Under the pieces are notes generated by a model. The model was not told the DNA's origin and searched no databases. It saw nothing but the letters and a program-made list of their open reading frames with translations. A stretch of DNA of 64,000 nt. Origin: Haemaphysalis longicornis. Lineage: Eukaryota; Arthropoda; Arachnida; Ixodida; Ixodidae. The stretch lies in NCBI GenBank assembly GCA_013339765.2, contig CM023450.1:40432711-40496710 (forward strand), written 5' to 3'. Positions 44,608-55,825 of this stretch are shown piece after piece. Numbering within the stretch: the stretch's first letter is position 1; each line of letters starts with the position of its first letter. A program made the translations under genes and the position numbers.

Positions 44608-45257
44608 CTATGTGAGTGAGGTGGGGAAGTGGTCACTACCGTATGGGTCAGTGCCCACACCCCACTCGAGGAGAGGAAAGAGAACTGCGGAGCCAATCGC
44701 CAAGTCAAGACATGCGTATGTGTTGTGTCCTATGTTATGGTATGTAGGCTGTGTATTGCTGAAAAGGCATGCTCCTGAAGATGTAAGGAATTTCTCTATC
44801 AGGCGACCTCGGGCATCCATGCGAGAAGAGCCCCAGAGAGTTGTGCGCATTAAGGTCACCTGTCAGGATGTTGTTCGGGCAGCTGGTCAATCAGCGCCTC
44901 GAAGTCAGAGCTTAAAAGTGAAACATCAGGAGGAATGTATAAGGAGCATACCGTTATTAACCTATTAAATACTATTGTTCGAATTGCCACAGCCTCAAGG
45001 ACAGTGTTCAGAGTGACAGGGTGGCATGCTAAAGATTTCCGGGCAATTATGGCCACACCCCCAGAAGAGTGCGTGCAGCCTTCCCTGTCCTTTCTGAAGA
45101 CCATGTAACTATTCAAGAAATTTGTGTGCTTGGAATTCAAATGTGTTTCCTGAACACACATTACACTTGGCTGATAAGCATGCAGTATTTCGTATACATC
45201 GTCAAGATTATTCAGAAGGCCTCTGCAGTTCCATTGTATTATGTTTTCTCTTCCCAT
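44608..45257 (-). pseudogene. LINE ORF2: AP endonuclease domain
   Basis: MGRENIIQWNCRGLLNNLDD (start with the catalytic Asn), CVQETHL (catalytic Glu), SGGVAIIAR, then in a shifted frame TLWGSSRMDARGRLIEKFL and the end SDHFP with the catalytic Asp-His. The order of motifs is that of apurinic-type endonucleases that nick the target. One frameshift near 44860. Confidence 0.8.
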
Positions 45258-45276
45258 TATGATGTGTTCGGAGCTA

Positions 45277-45872
45277 CTATGTAGGGTCTTTCGGGGCTTG
45301 GACTCTTGGAAGGGGTTTTCTGGCCTTCTCTACTGACCTGGACGTCGCAGCCCGTTCCTCCCGCTGCGATGAAAGCCGGAAGGGCTCGACGTCTATGTCG
45401 TCATCGGAAGGCAAGGGGGTGCCCAGCGGACTGGGTCCCCTTGACATGGTACCCTTTCGAGTGTTCTTTGCCTGCGCTGCCAGTGCCGAAGGCGTGGGGA
45501 GCACCACAGATGGCACAGGTAGTGAGGCGGGGGAGGGGGTCGCTGCGACTGCCTCCGTCTCCATCTCCGTGCCCTTGCGTGTGCTTTGGGCAGGTGGAGA
45601 GGAAGCAGTGGAAGCAGCGGCATCCCCAACAGACGTTGTTGCCACCACAGCCGCTGCTGGGTGAGCGAGCGGTGCAGAGGCTGGTTGGGCTGCAAGAGGC
45701 AGCCCAGGGGGGGGGGGGGAAGGGGCGGCAGCGGGACCAAGCGGGTACTGGGTCCCTGCCGAAACAAGACGCCGCTCCGCCCCCCGGCGAACTGCGTCGG
45801 CGTACCTCCCCAGGGGGAAAGAGGCGAACCTCTTTCGCGCCTCTGGGAAGGTGATGTTCTCGGTTACCTTAA
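45277..45872 (-). pseudogene. LINE ORF1 C-terminal part
   Basis: Continues after the MITE: KVTENITFPEARKRFASFPL, then GRYADAVRR, then a long Pro/Ala/Ser-rich linker, ending QAPKDPT at 45277. The EARKR..Y..A motif is typical of the end of gag-like ORF1 in tick LINEs (from memory). Confidence 0.7.
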
Positions 45873-46693
45873 ACGGACCCTGCAACACTTGCCATCGACT
45901 ACTAGTACTGTAATTTTGGATAAAGTCTATTGTCCCAGAAATCTCCTCCCGCAAGAATTATGAAAATCCGTTCACAATTAACGAAACTACGCGCGATGAG
46001 AAATCGCGCATAATCGTTCCCTCTCAACTCGAACGCGGACAAGGCGACAAAAGCTGCGCGCTCTCAGAGATCCCGGAGACATAGAGTTTCATACAAATTA
46101 TATTGTAAGAAACTCTATGCCCGGAGATGGGGGCGGCTCGCGGTGTTCTCTTCGGCGGCCTTCGATAATCACATGCCCGGTAGTTTTCTCCTTTTCTCCT
46201 CAACGCGGAGGGGCCTATTTCCGGTCTGGTGCCCAAAAAAAGCAGGCATGGGTGCATGCTCGCAAAGTGCGCGCTCGGGCTGGTAGGGCGTTTTTGAAGC
46301 AATAAACGTTTGTAGTCGAGTGGTCCCGTTGAAAGGGAAGTATTGAGCTCATCACTCAAAACACAAAATAAACGGCAAAACTGTGCCTACAGGTTCAGGC
46401 ATAGAAGAGGTTCGTACACAGCGATGACGACGGACGGAAATGGGAGGAATCTAGCCGCGAAGTTGACCAGTGACAGCCGATCGGGGCAGCCGTGGCCTAT
46501 GTGACGTCCCTTAGGCCCTGCATAATGAGGACAACTGAAGGGAGAGCGGTTTGTTTTTCCGCGTCTTTCACATCGATTTGCGCGCTCACCGCTTCACGTG
46601 CACGTGTAATATTTGGCTCAGGTATTCCTGGCAGTGTAATCTAAACGTCGCGCAGGTTTACTTGCACTGCTCAAAGAGTGTTGCAGGGTCCCT
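45873..46693. mobile_element. 821-bp piggyBac-like MITE in LINE ORF1
   Basis: Flanked by TTAA at 45869-45872 and 46694-46697. The termini after TTAA read A(C/G)GGACCCTGCAACACT inward from both sides. Removing it rejoins the LINE ORF1 sequence. TTAA duplications are the hallmark of piggyBac elements. No transposase inside. It carries the 40-bp element at 46080. Confidence 0.75.
46080..46119. mobile_element. 40-bp inverted-repeat mini-element with perfect 8-bp TSD
   Basis: An 11-bp perfect inverted repeat CATAGAGTTTC around an AT-rich core of 18 bp, flanked by CCCGGAGA at 46072-46079 and 46120-46127. The 8-bp duplication is that of hAT-like (or P/MuDR-like) transposition; the termini resemble TAGAGTT of the other hAT-like elements here. 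Confidence 0.7.
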
Positions 46694-46697
46694 TTAA

Positions 46698-47591
46698 AAT
46701 GATTTTCTTCTCAAGATGAAACTTTTCACAAGCGCGAGAGTATGCTGCGTGTGGACCCTGGCAATTCGGGCAGGTGAAGTTGGTTGCAGTGCAGTTGTCG
46801 GAGATAATCGTGCTGGGCGCATTTGGCACATGTTCTGCCGCGACAGGAGTTGGTACCATGCCCGAACCTCAGGCACTTGTAACAGCGCCGCGGGTTCGGG
46901 ATGTACGGCCGGACAGAACGGATGAAACCTGCGTTGACATGCTCAGGCAGTGTGCAGCGGTCGAAAGTCAGAATCAGATGTTTGGTGGCTATTTCTGTTA
47001 TCGCTCCTAATGACGATTCGCCTTACTGCTGTCACGCCTTGGTCTTTTAGGCCTTCGGGCAGATCAGTCTCCGTCTCGGTTAGATCTGACTCGGATATCA
47101 CACCCTGGGAGCTATTGAGGCTGCGGTGGGGTGCGACTCTGATATCAAGGTCTGCCATGCGGGTTTGGCTGATGAGAGTTGTGGCTTGCTGCTGCGTGTT
47201 GACCTCAACTAAGACTTCAACCGGTTCTCAGTTTTTTAGCATTGTGACCTTTTGCCAAGGATGGCTTCAAGAAACTTCGATACAAGGAATACAGATTGTG
47301 AAGAAGAGGCTTGGGATTTGTCAACAGATTCAACTATCAAAAAACGTGTAGTTGTCGGGTTCGGGGAGTTGATGGCAGGAAGAGGTGGAAAAGATCTTCG
47401 GTGCGGACCCTTTTCAGGGTCCGATCAGGTTTGGAGGGGGTTTTCGGGTTTACCATATGACATAGGAAAAAGCAGTGGACGGGGTACTTCCTTCGCTCGG
47501 TTACCTGATACCGAGAGGTCCCCGGAGCTCCTGCCCGGTAAATAGACAGGGAGCCCATCCGCCGGAGCTTGACCTGGGCTTTGACGGCCAC
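46698..47591 (-). pseudogene. LINE ORF1 (gag-like), N-terminal and zinc-knuckle part
   Basis: Frames join as RTEDLFHLFLPSTPRTRQ, then MADLDIRVAPHRSLNSSQGV, then RRIVIRSDNRN, then PEHVNAGFIRSVRPYIPNPR. A perfect CCHC knuckle follows, CYKCLRFGHGTNSC (CX2CX4HX4C). A second finger is CPNCQGPHAAYSRAC. Such knuckles bind the LINE RNA. ORF1 is cut by the TTAA-flanked MITE. Confidence 0.75.
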
Positions 47592-47886
47592 CGTTTGAGG
47601 TTTCTACCCTTCACCTTAAAAACACATCACCAACGGTAGGTCACAGCTTATGTTGGGAAGCTCGGGTTCCGCGGTATCGCCAGTACCGTCACCATGAATA
47701 CTCAGTGCCCCGTGCGGGGCGGCTGCAAAATATTGCTTCTTCGAATTCTCATAAAAAGTAGTGGCATCGACATAATCAAGCCAAGAGGCATTTAAAATGC
47801 ACTCTTGAACACTACTAACAAGTGAAGTACCTTAAAATAGGAACCACAATTTTCTTTTTATTGATCTTAATTTGCGTCTGAAGGGG

Positions 47887-48213
47887 TTATTTACATCTTT
47901 GGCACAGTCGGGAAAAATTTTGAAACCAGCAGACTAGTTTTCTAGCTTGGCACAGGCAGTCTCGCAGGGTCTCGTACACACGGGTCTTGGACATGCCGAT
48001 GAGCTTGGCTACGCCACGGATGGACTGCGTCGGGTACACCTCCAGCGCCTCCACGACCCGATGGACCCGCCAACGCTCCCGCTCGTTGGGGAACAGCTCC
48101 AGGCACTGCTCCACACTCAGCTGCCGGTACGCCCGCACAAACTGGCCCCGGTGCTCCTTGGAGAACCGCCACGCTGCAGCAACCAGAGCAGCCAGCCCCC
48201 CTTCAGCACCCCT
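47887..48213 (-). CDS. Possible terminal coding exon, helix-turn-helix-like
   Basis: An open frame of about 108 residues, GC-rich at third positions unlike the AT-rich flanks. It reads RFSKEHRGQFVRAYRQLSVE, then LFPNERERWRVHRVVEALEV, then SIRGVAKLIGMSKTRVYETL. The last part has the spacing of a helix-turn-helix (VAxxxGMSxTxV), as in DNA-binding proteins and transposases. It is bounded upstream by an in-frame stop and a weak acceptor (TTAG, 48216-48213 read on minus) and ends at TAA 47889-47887. I do not recognise the protein. It could be the last exon of a host gene reading leftwards or a transposase-derived exon. Confidence 0.4.
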   Translation of the reverse strand, partial: RGAEGGLAALVAAAWRFSKEHRGQFVRAYRQLSVEQCLELFPNERERWRVHRVVEALEVYPTQSIRGVAKLIGMSKTRVYETLRDCLCQARKLVCWFQNFSRLCQRCK

Positions 48214-49368
48214 CTAACTAGACTACGCGGGTGCTAAAAAAGCAGTGCCTGCTTTGGACTGACCCTTCATAGCTTTTGACAATGCTTGGCCTACAACAAA
48301 GTGTTTTTTTTTATAAACTAACAAAGCATGATGATCTCTGAACTTTACCTTTGTTGCAACACACAGACGATGCCAAAAATTTTAAGCAAGGCAGCTGTTT
48401 CCTAGCTTTACCTGCAAAGGTTGCCCGTTAAAAGGTGACCAGCGCATGATTTGTAAACAGGCCTTTGAATGTTGTGCAGAAGAGCTACAAAGCCAAACAT
48501 GACTAAGCCACACTAACCAGCCAATAGAAAACTTGTATTTGCCTTTAGAATCTTAGACACTTTTGACATCTACTACTCTGCAATATGCAGCACCCTTATA
48601 AACTGAGGTAACATACGAAACAATCCTACCACAAAATGCCAGTGCAATGATAAAAAGTCTATGGGCACTTCCAATAAACTAAAAAGGCAACAGCAAGCAT
48701 TCATTTAGATAACTACACAGACAAGTGAATGGCATTGACGTTAATGTACAGTCAGTAAGAGGTGAAATGTTGCACTGAAAATGCCGAACAAATTCATTAT
48801 TTCAAGCTGTGGCATGGCTTTTATAAACTTCCTGTCCTCGCACTTCTGCATCTTTGCTTTAAGCTCCCTTTTCTCCAGTGATTTCAGAACCCAATCGTAA
48901 AATTTATACGTTAAAGGTCATACCTTGTTTCAAGGAGCATTTATTACTGACCGTACAAAAGACAAGTGATACGAGAGTTATTGCCCTGTTACGATCAGGG
49001 AAGTTAGTAAATAGTCTTACCCGATGTTGGATACTATGCCAAATTCAGGTTACTTTTAAAAATCAAGGGCAATTTGATAGCGGAATGGGTAAGACTCATT
49101 TCCACTATTTCAGCACATTCATGGACATAAAGACTGCAATACAATCCTCACAACTGCCCAAAAAAGTTGCACAATACATGTGCAGTGAAAAATCGGTAGA
49201 ATAATCCCATAAGTCAGTCAGTACTGCAAGCAAGAGAGGTGTGCCAGCTTGCAAAATAACTGCCATACCAAGGGCCACACGCGCCTATGTGAACACAACT
49301 GCAAACCTGAACAATGCCTCAAATATACAAACTCCAGGCCAGAGCCAGCAGATATACAAAACGTCACA

Positions 49369-49500
49369 TGAATAGCAATCACAGCAAATGCAGATGCACA
49401 CACACTGTCTGATGAGCCTTCAGAGTGTAGTCAGACTTGAGCTTCTCTGGACACAAAGGCACAGTTCGAAAGTATTCAGCAAGGGATGTCGCATATTGAG
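49369..49500 (-). CDS. Exon-like segment, unknown protein
   Basis: An open minus-strand frame with a protein-like composition: EPQYATSLAEYFRTVPL, then CPEKLKSDYTLKAHQTV, ending at a TGA near 49369. No clear acceptor in phase with the 50513-50589 segment. Not recognised. Confidence 0.22.
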
Positions 49501-50512
49501 GTTCCCCTTTGGATCAAGGGACAACAGAGGCAAGCCCCTCACCAACATGTGAATATCCTCGGTGGTGTGCAGTCACGTGAGTCGTGGCGAGACCCTGAAA
49601 AGTTTCAAGCAGTTAAAAAGACAACTCCAAAAACACCAGGGTGCACAAAACCTCACTGTACATCAGTAGAGTAAGAATCAATCACAGTTGATCAGTGTTG
49701 GATCTCATGTTTCATCCCATGCAGTCCACTAGCAATTTACAAACTGAAATGCGCTTACCTGATCAGGTAAAGGCCTGGGCACAGCACCGCAGCATGAAAC
49801 ACTGAAAAAGAATGCAACAGCCTTACATCTGCAGCTGATACACGCCAAGCACCATTTATGCCACCACAGAAGGCAGTCAGTGAAGATGCATTTTCGGCAA
49901 ATCACGTTCCGTGTTGGATTGTTTCCAATCATCACAACAGAGAGGGTACAGTTATTTGGAAATCTTCAAACGATATCTTCATGCTCAAATTTAAAAGGAA
50001 GCGAGAGCTGAACCACGCATTCAACAGGGGGAGGAGTGAGGCAGAAAATGAAGAAACTAAATGGTGGGGATGGAAAGGAGATGCAAGTGCTCGAGAAGTG
50101 TGTGACCAACCTGCAAATGTCGAATGCACCTCCTGAGCAAGTTTGCTTCCCATAAAACATGGCAAATAATGTAAAGATGCATTTTTTTCTCAATAGCATC
50201 ATTGTTACCCTGACAAAAATTCCTTTTTTAGTAGGAAGCTTTGGTTCTTTCAAGCGCCATCTCGCAAGGCAATGATGGCATGCAGTCAGAAAACTTGATA
50301 ATCCTCTACACTGACAATGCCCTGCAATTTGAAGGAATTGAACTTTGATTTTGGTGTTCACACAGATAGATACACACACATCCGAGCTTACAGCTCATGG
50401 CAGCATTTCCTTCGCACTGCAAAACCATCCATACAACACAGCTAGGGTTTCGATTTCCAAACAACTGTACGACACTGAGCACAGGACAGAGTGTCACGAG
50501 CATTGCTCTCAC

Positions 50513-50589
50513 CTCTTGAATGAGCACGGTTGAGCGAATGCCTTGGTTGCAGACGATTCCAAGTGAAGCCACATCATGACCACGGCCAC
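50513..50589 (-). CDS. Exon-like segment, unknown protein
   Basis: 77 nt between acceptor TGTTGTAG and donor GAG|GTGAGA on the minus strand. The open frame gives GRGHDVASLGIVCNQGIRST then VLIQE. It looks like ordinary conserved coding sequence, and the splice signals are good, but I cannot name the protein. It may belong to the same leftward transcript as the exon ending at 47887; the phases of the intervening exons are not resolved. Confidence 0.3.
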
Positions 50590-51552
50590 CTACAACACTG
50601 GCCCTCCCAGTCAGCAGAGCCCCTCCCTCAGTGCTTCAAGTAGCGTTTGTGCTGGACATGCCCAGTCCTCGTTCACAGCCCTTACATTCAGCCATGATGA
50701 CAACATGTTTGAAAGCAAATGCTGGTTTCACCAATGCCTCAATGTCATGCCAAGCAACGCTGACCCCAATGTACTTCTCGCTGCAGGTATCAGGGATGTT
50801 GGACTTTTTTTTTTTTTTTTCGCGATAGACTGCCCGTTGGCATAAAAATAACCTATCTCATGGGCACCCATCTCTCAAAGTCAAGAAGGGAGTGGTGGTG
50901 GGGTCCCCAGAGCACCGCTGGAGGTCGGGGGGTCTTCCTCAAAGCACGGCATTAAGCCAAAGGTCAGGCAGTCGCATACCCCTGTTCGCAGCCAATGGGA
51001 TAAGAATCCCGTTAAGGCAATTCGCCATTTCAGCCAATGGGGATTTTTGGTACTGCCGTCATGCTAATGTTAAAATTTCACAGTATGGGCCATGCAAGGC
51101 TACCGTTACATATTCTAATGCTGCACATTACTGCACTTTGGTCTGCATGTATGTCTCCAACATGAACAGGCAGTTATTGCAACCCCAGTCATTACAAAGA
51201 TAAACTGCCACTTAAAGCACTTGTCTTAACTCCGCTTCTTCCTCCCCATAAGGAATGGAGTGAAAACTCCCCTAGACCAGGCACACGGCTGCCTGAGCAG
51301 GCCTTAAGTGTAGTTGGCCGTGTTCATTACGTGCAGTCACCAAAATGCGGGCTGACCTCTATGTTGATCGTCGCTCCTAGAAAGAACACATGGAATACAA
51401 AAAATGAATAACAGAACTTGTGCACTGTGTCAAACCAGCTGCCATAAAGTACGCAATGATCAGAAAATGAAGGTCAACAGTTCACATCTGTGTTGGATCT
51501 CATTTATCATCATTTATGGTGCACCAATCAAGCATATTAAACTTAACTCACA

Positions 51553-51615
51553 TTTGGTGGTGCAGATGCCATAATCACGAACTGTGGTTCACGGCTTCCG
51601 AGGAAAGCCAGTTTC
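51553..51615 (-). other. Exon-like copy B of a duplicated pair
   Basis: A poly-pyrimidine tract and CAG acceptor, 63 nt encoding KLAFLGSREPQFVIMASAPP, then a GTGAGT donor (minus strand). It resembles copy A at matching positions (AFL, EP, V-MA). The segments upstream of both copies also share a motif reading GTTGGATCTCATTT on the plus strand, so the duplication covers more than the exon. Confidence 0.25.
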
Positions 51616-51896
51616 TGAAAAAAAAAAAAGAAAAACGATTGGATAGCAGCTTCTATGAAAGGTGGTAGAAGCAACAGAATTCCGCCGCACCAGAGAGAAA
51701 AAGAAAAAAGAACCACGCAGGGCTACGCTACACCGCCAGCTATAATACAGTGATCAGAAAATGAAGGTCAACAGCTCATTTATATCTGTGTTGGATCTCA
51801 TTTCTCATCATTTTCAGCGGTACAGGAGAAATTTCTTACTATATCAATAAAATGGGGCAATGCAACAGTAAGGCCGTGAAACTTTACTCACGTTTT

Positions 51897-51959
51897 ATGT
51901 AAAGGCGCCATAGTCACGATCCGCGGCTCGCCACCTTCGAGGAAGGCCGGATTCTGCTG
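51897..51959 (-). other. Exon-like copy A of a duplicated pair
   Basis: A poly-pyrimidine tract and CCAGCAG acceptor, about 62 nt encoding NPAFLEGGEPRIVTMAPLHK, then a GTGAGT donor (minus strand). It is related in sequence to 51553-51615, and both contain an in-frame ATG in a similar context. It could be an alternative exon, an alternative first exon or a repeat. Confidence 0.25.
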
Positions 51960-53365
51960 GGGAAAAAAAAAAAAAAAGGATGCAAGGATGCAGAAGCCAA
52001 AAACTTCGATACAGGCAGCAAAAACGTGCGGCAGTCCGGCTCGGCCATGGACGAAGGAAAAGCATGTGTTGCGCTCCGTTCTTGTCGACGGGACACCAAA
52101 TTTATACATTCCTGCACACTACTTAACGGGCAAAACCAGTAGTGATACGGTCAAGATGCACAGCCCTTTTTTTATTCGTATTGAATCTGAAACAGAAGAC
52201 TGGAAGGGCATGACACGCTACAAAACGCACGCGTCAATCGATCACACAGCGTTAGCGTGGGGAAAATATTCGTTCAATTACGCGGGCTAAACTTATAGGC
52301 GGAGAAATACTGAACTTGTCATTCACTTCTGATTTAAGAAACGGTGGATGCTTTCAGATTATTAACTTACAGATGAATTGATGTTGCAAAAGACTTCCAT
52401 TTTCCACCGCGACTTGACTTGCCGGTGATGCCTGTGAAAAGATAGCGGGCAGCATGGGCAGCATGCAACAACGAGTGAAAACTGCCGCCGCTGCCACTGT
52501 GGTCGCTGCGGCTGCTAGCGCTGTAGCGTCACTGATGATGCTGATGATGGTGGCAAAAATGTACTGAATTGAGGTGTAGCATTCGGAATTTGGTGTGCCT
52601 ACAAAAGTCCCCGAGCCTTACACGTTTTACTAACAGGAGAGCTGTTTTGCAAATCGCAATTTTTCGTGTCGTCAGTTAAGAATACCAAGAAATTGCCGAA
52701 CGCGCGCATGTGAGCACGGACCTCACGGCGACCGCTCGGCAGTTTACGAAAGCAAGAGAATGTTAACAGAACCGAGTAGTTAACAAAACCTAGAACAGCT
52801 TGCAAGGCTGGAGAAACCAGAATTAAACAGCAGTCCCCTCTCCCTCCGTTGGAGACCCGGCTGTTGCGCTGGTTGCAGCTCACACGGATTTCCGGACTTG
52901 CCGCTGAAAGATCTCTATAACTGGCAGGCCCCGATCGTTTTGTCCGCAGACTTTCACATATCTCCCAAAGTGGACCGCGTTAGCACGCGCTAAAACCCGC
53001 GGCAACCAGCTTCGCGAACATGTACATACATGCTCCGCACTTCGTCAGGCGCGAACGCACGTGAACTGGCGAGAACAGCACACTTGAGATCACGTGACGA
53101 ACGCTTGGCAGAGTCTTCTCAAAGGTCGAGCTGGCCGGCGTCAGCGCTCCCCACGATGTGCGCACTCACGTGCGCTCGGTATTCTTCTTGGTGTTTTTTG
53201 CGAGCTCCTCATATGGCGCGAGCCTGGACGCCACCGGGCGCTCTTGCAGAGGTGCACGCTCACGTGCGCTCGACTGGGACTGAGTTTTCTGGGAACGCTC
53301 CACAAAAACCCAGGCACATAAAGCAGCACACAGTGTTTTGGTGACATTTAGCTGCAAGAGCAAAT

Positions 53366-53583
53366 TGTTGATTGATTGATTGTAGGGTTTAAAGCGCCGA
53401 CGCAACGCAGGCGATGAGGCGCGCCGTAGTGGAGGGCTACGGATTAATTTTGACCACCTGGGGATCTTTATCGTGCGCCGAAATCTCGTACACACGGGCG
53501 TTTTTTGCTTTTCGCCTCCATCAGAAAAGCGGCCGCCGCGGCCGGGAATCGAACCCGCGACCTCGTGCTCAGCAGCAGAACAA
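53366..53583 (-). repeat. tRNA-derived SINE, copy 6 (nearly full length)
   Basis: TTGATTGATTGATTGTAGGG tail, body, then GGGAATCGAACCCGCGACC (B box complement). Very close to copy 3 in the head region (AAAGCGGCCGCCGCGGCCG). Confidence 0.8.
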
Positions 53584-55720
53584 GAGCAAATTGTTCGGCA
53601 ACATGACATGCATCAGCACAAATTAGTAAGACACAAAAGGCGTGCACTGAATAGGTATGCGGGCGACCTAGCTGCAAGTGCAAATTGTTTAACATTATGA
53701 GATGGACCAACTTCATCTAGGGGTCTCCCATCGCTTTTGCAAGTCTGAATGGGGTCCCTGGCACGGTACAAGTTGAGAACCATTGAACTAGTACAAAAAC
53801 TAGTCCCACGTCCACGTCCTAGTCCCCCAGACCGTCGGGGCTGAGCTCAGCACCGTCAGGGCACAAACTATGTCTGTCTGGGGCTCACCCCTACAGGATG
53901 AATGCTCTTGACTGGATACGAAGTGAACACCTAGAACCAGTAGCAAGTGCTGGTTTTCCCACCAGGTATCCAAAGCAACATCGATGTACCCACGCCCCTG
54001 AAAAATGAGGAGGGGTGAAGCCCGCGGCAAAATCTAATCTAAGGACACAACAGCCATGTATGTGGATGCAGCTCCATACCCTTGACACCAGGGAGCCACG
54101 GTCGGAGAGGTCACATCCAATGTTCAACGTCCAACCAGCCTGCCATTGTTCTGGAGGCAGAAGAAACAGCTATGCATCGCCCTTGCCATCGCCAAAACCC
54201 AGTCACCACGCATGCAGCTTGAAGAAGCTACGTCGCTGGCACAGGTTGACCTGGCACCACGGCACCTCCAGAGCAAAAATCCTCCTTCTGTCTGCACCCC
54301 AACTCACACCCCCCTCCTGGGCAACAACTGGTACACCCACCCACTCTCCTACAAGCTTCATAACCAGGCCACGGAAGAGGAACGTTCTCCCAGTCCAATT
54401 GTAATCCACTAAGAAATCGCCAAATACTACACACTAACTAGGTAGGCACACCTTACTGCCCGCAACCAGTATCTAATGTAAACCATTGAAAAACAAAACA
54501 AAAAAAAAAGAACTACACATTACTCCTAGAAGTGTAGCTTTTGTAGTTATGTATGCGCACTTATCACACAGTCCGGGAGTGTGATTAATTCCAAGACATT
54601 ACCCGTATTTCTGATCCTTACAGTGAGCAGAGGGAGAGCGTGTAGCAATGTTGCACACTTTGCCGACCAGATCATCTTGTTCGACCAGCAGCAACTTTCA
54701 GACTTCAAAGCTGCCACACAAATGCAAAGCTTGGTGAAGTCTCTCTCCCACCCCACAAAATGTTCTTAGTGTCAGGAACCAAAGCAGGCTAGGCTACAAT
54801 GCAGGAGTTGGCATCATCATCCCAGAGTCAATCATTTAATTGTCTGTCTATTTATGAACACTGCATGGCAAAGGTCCCTCCCAATATGGGAGGTTTCAGC
54901 CGAATACTTAACCAAGGTGGCGAAATGTGCGGTCTTTGGCCCAGAAGGTGTTAACTCCTAGTGTAGAGGCACCCATCTGGCTTAGCTTCACTGGTATTAG
55001 ATGATGTTATTTCTATCAGGCCAGGCACAATCCAGGCCTGGAGGAAACTGCGCATGTAAAATGTGGATAGATGCCTTGCTGAACCGGTAGTCCCCCACAC
55101 CCACTCAATTGAGGGAATTTTACGAAAGACACAAATAAATGCAAAGCAACAACACACTAAAAATAGCTGCTCGACTTAATTTTTTTTTTGAATAATTTTC
55201 AGTCACTGATCCCACAAGATTCAAAGAGGCACCTAGTGTCACTAATAGGTGAGATTATTTTTAAAGGGAAGAGCGCACTGCAAGCAGTAGGTGAAATAAA
55301 CTAGAACTTAATATTCTAGTTCGCTTTACCAATAGAAAGAGTAAGCCGTAAGCAGGATTTGTAGCATTAAACGGTGAAGGCAGATCTAAATTTAGGTTAT
55401 TAAGTCCTCGAAATAAAGACACAGAAATCTGCTTGATTGTAATGCTTTTATGAAGGAAAAAACGCATATACAAAATTCTTTTCTGCATTGCCCTGAAAGG
55501 TTCAACTGAAGCTCTATTATTCCTGCCAAACAATACAACAAGGGATTAGAGGAAGTTAATTTTCTAGCTCCGAACAATTCTGTAGCTGTCATTAGATATG
55601 GGCCCAGTTTGCAGTCACCATGTTAAAAATACAAAACAAAAATCAACTGCTTGAATGCAGTGCAACATCTATAAAAATATACTTCATCAGAGTGGTTTCT
55701 TGGGCGAGTTGGTCATTCAT

Positions 55721-55825
55721 CGTGTAAGTAAGCGCAAAATGAACAAGGACGAACGAAGTGAACGGGACACGGCGCTTGTCCCGTTCACTTCGTTCGTCCG
55801 TGTTCATTTTGCGCTTACTTACACG
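55721..55825. repeat. 105-bp foldback, 48-bp stem
   Basis: CGTGTAAGTAAGCGCAAAAT and its complement bound a 48-bp stem with one mismatch and a 9-nt loop (ACGGCGCTT). It sits just beyond the MTHFS 3' end. A MITE-like foldback or structured RNA. Confidence 0.75.

Larger units (their letters stand above)
35000..47720 (-). mobile_element. I-type LINE (minus), split by two nested insertions
   Basis: Read from 47720 downwards: 5' region, ORF1 with zinc knuckles, ORF2 with AP-type endonuclease, linker, reverse transcriptase, RNase H and a C-terminal CxxC-H-C finger, then a TCATCATCA-type 3' tail at 35000. RNase H after the reverse transcriptase points to the I group of LINEs. The element's own sequence is 47720-46698, 45872-44214 and 37833-35000. 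Stops and frameshifts make it inactive. Confidence 0.85.
48214..55720. other. Mostly non-coding stretch, possibly introns of a leftward gene
   Basis: Apart from the exon-like pieces and one SINE listed, only poly-purine runs, A-runs and unsupported open frames were seen. The poly-pyrimidine tracts are on the minus strand before acceptor-like sites, which favours a minus-strand transcript. Confidence 0.35.

Noticed and set aside
45306..45963. Plus-strand frames of 182 and 125 codons
   Set aside because: Shadows of the LINE ORF1 C-terminal part, which is coded on the minus strand.
49759..49801. A 43-nt exon on the minus strand with good splice sites
   Set aside because: It meets a stop codon in the phase required by the preceding exon-like segment (50513-50589), so it was not called.
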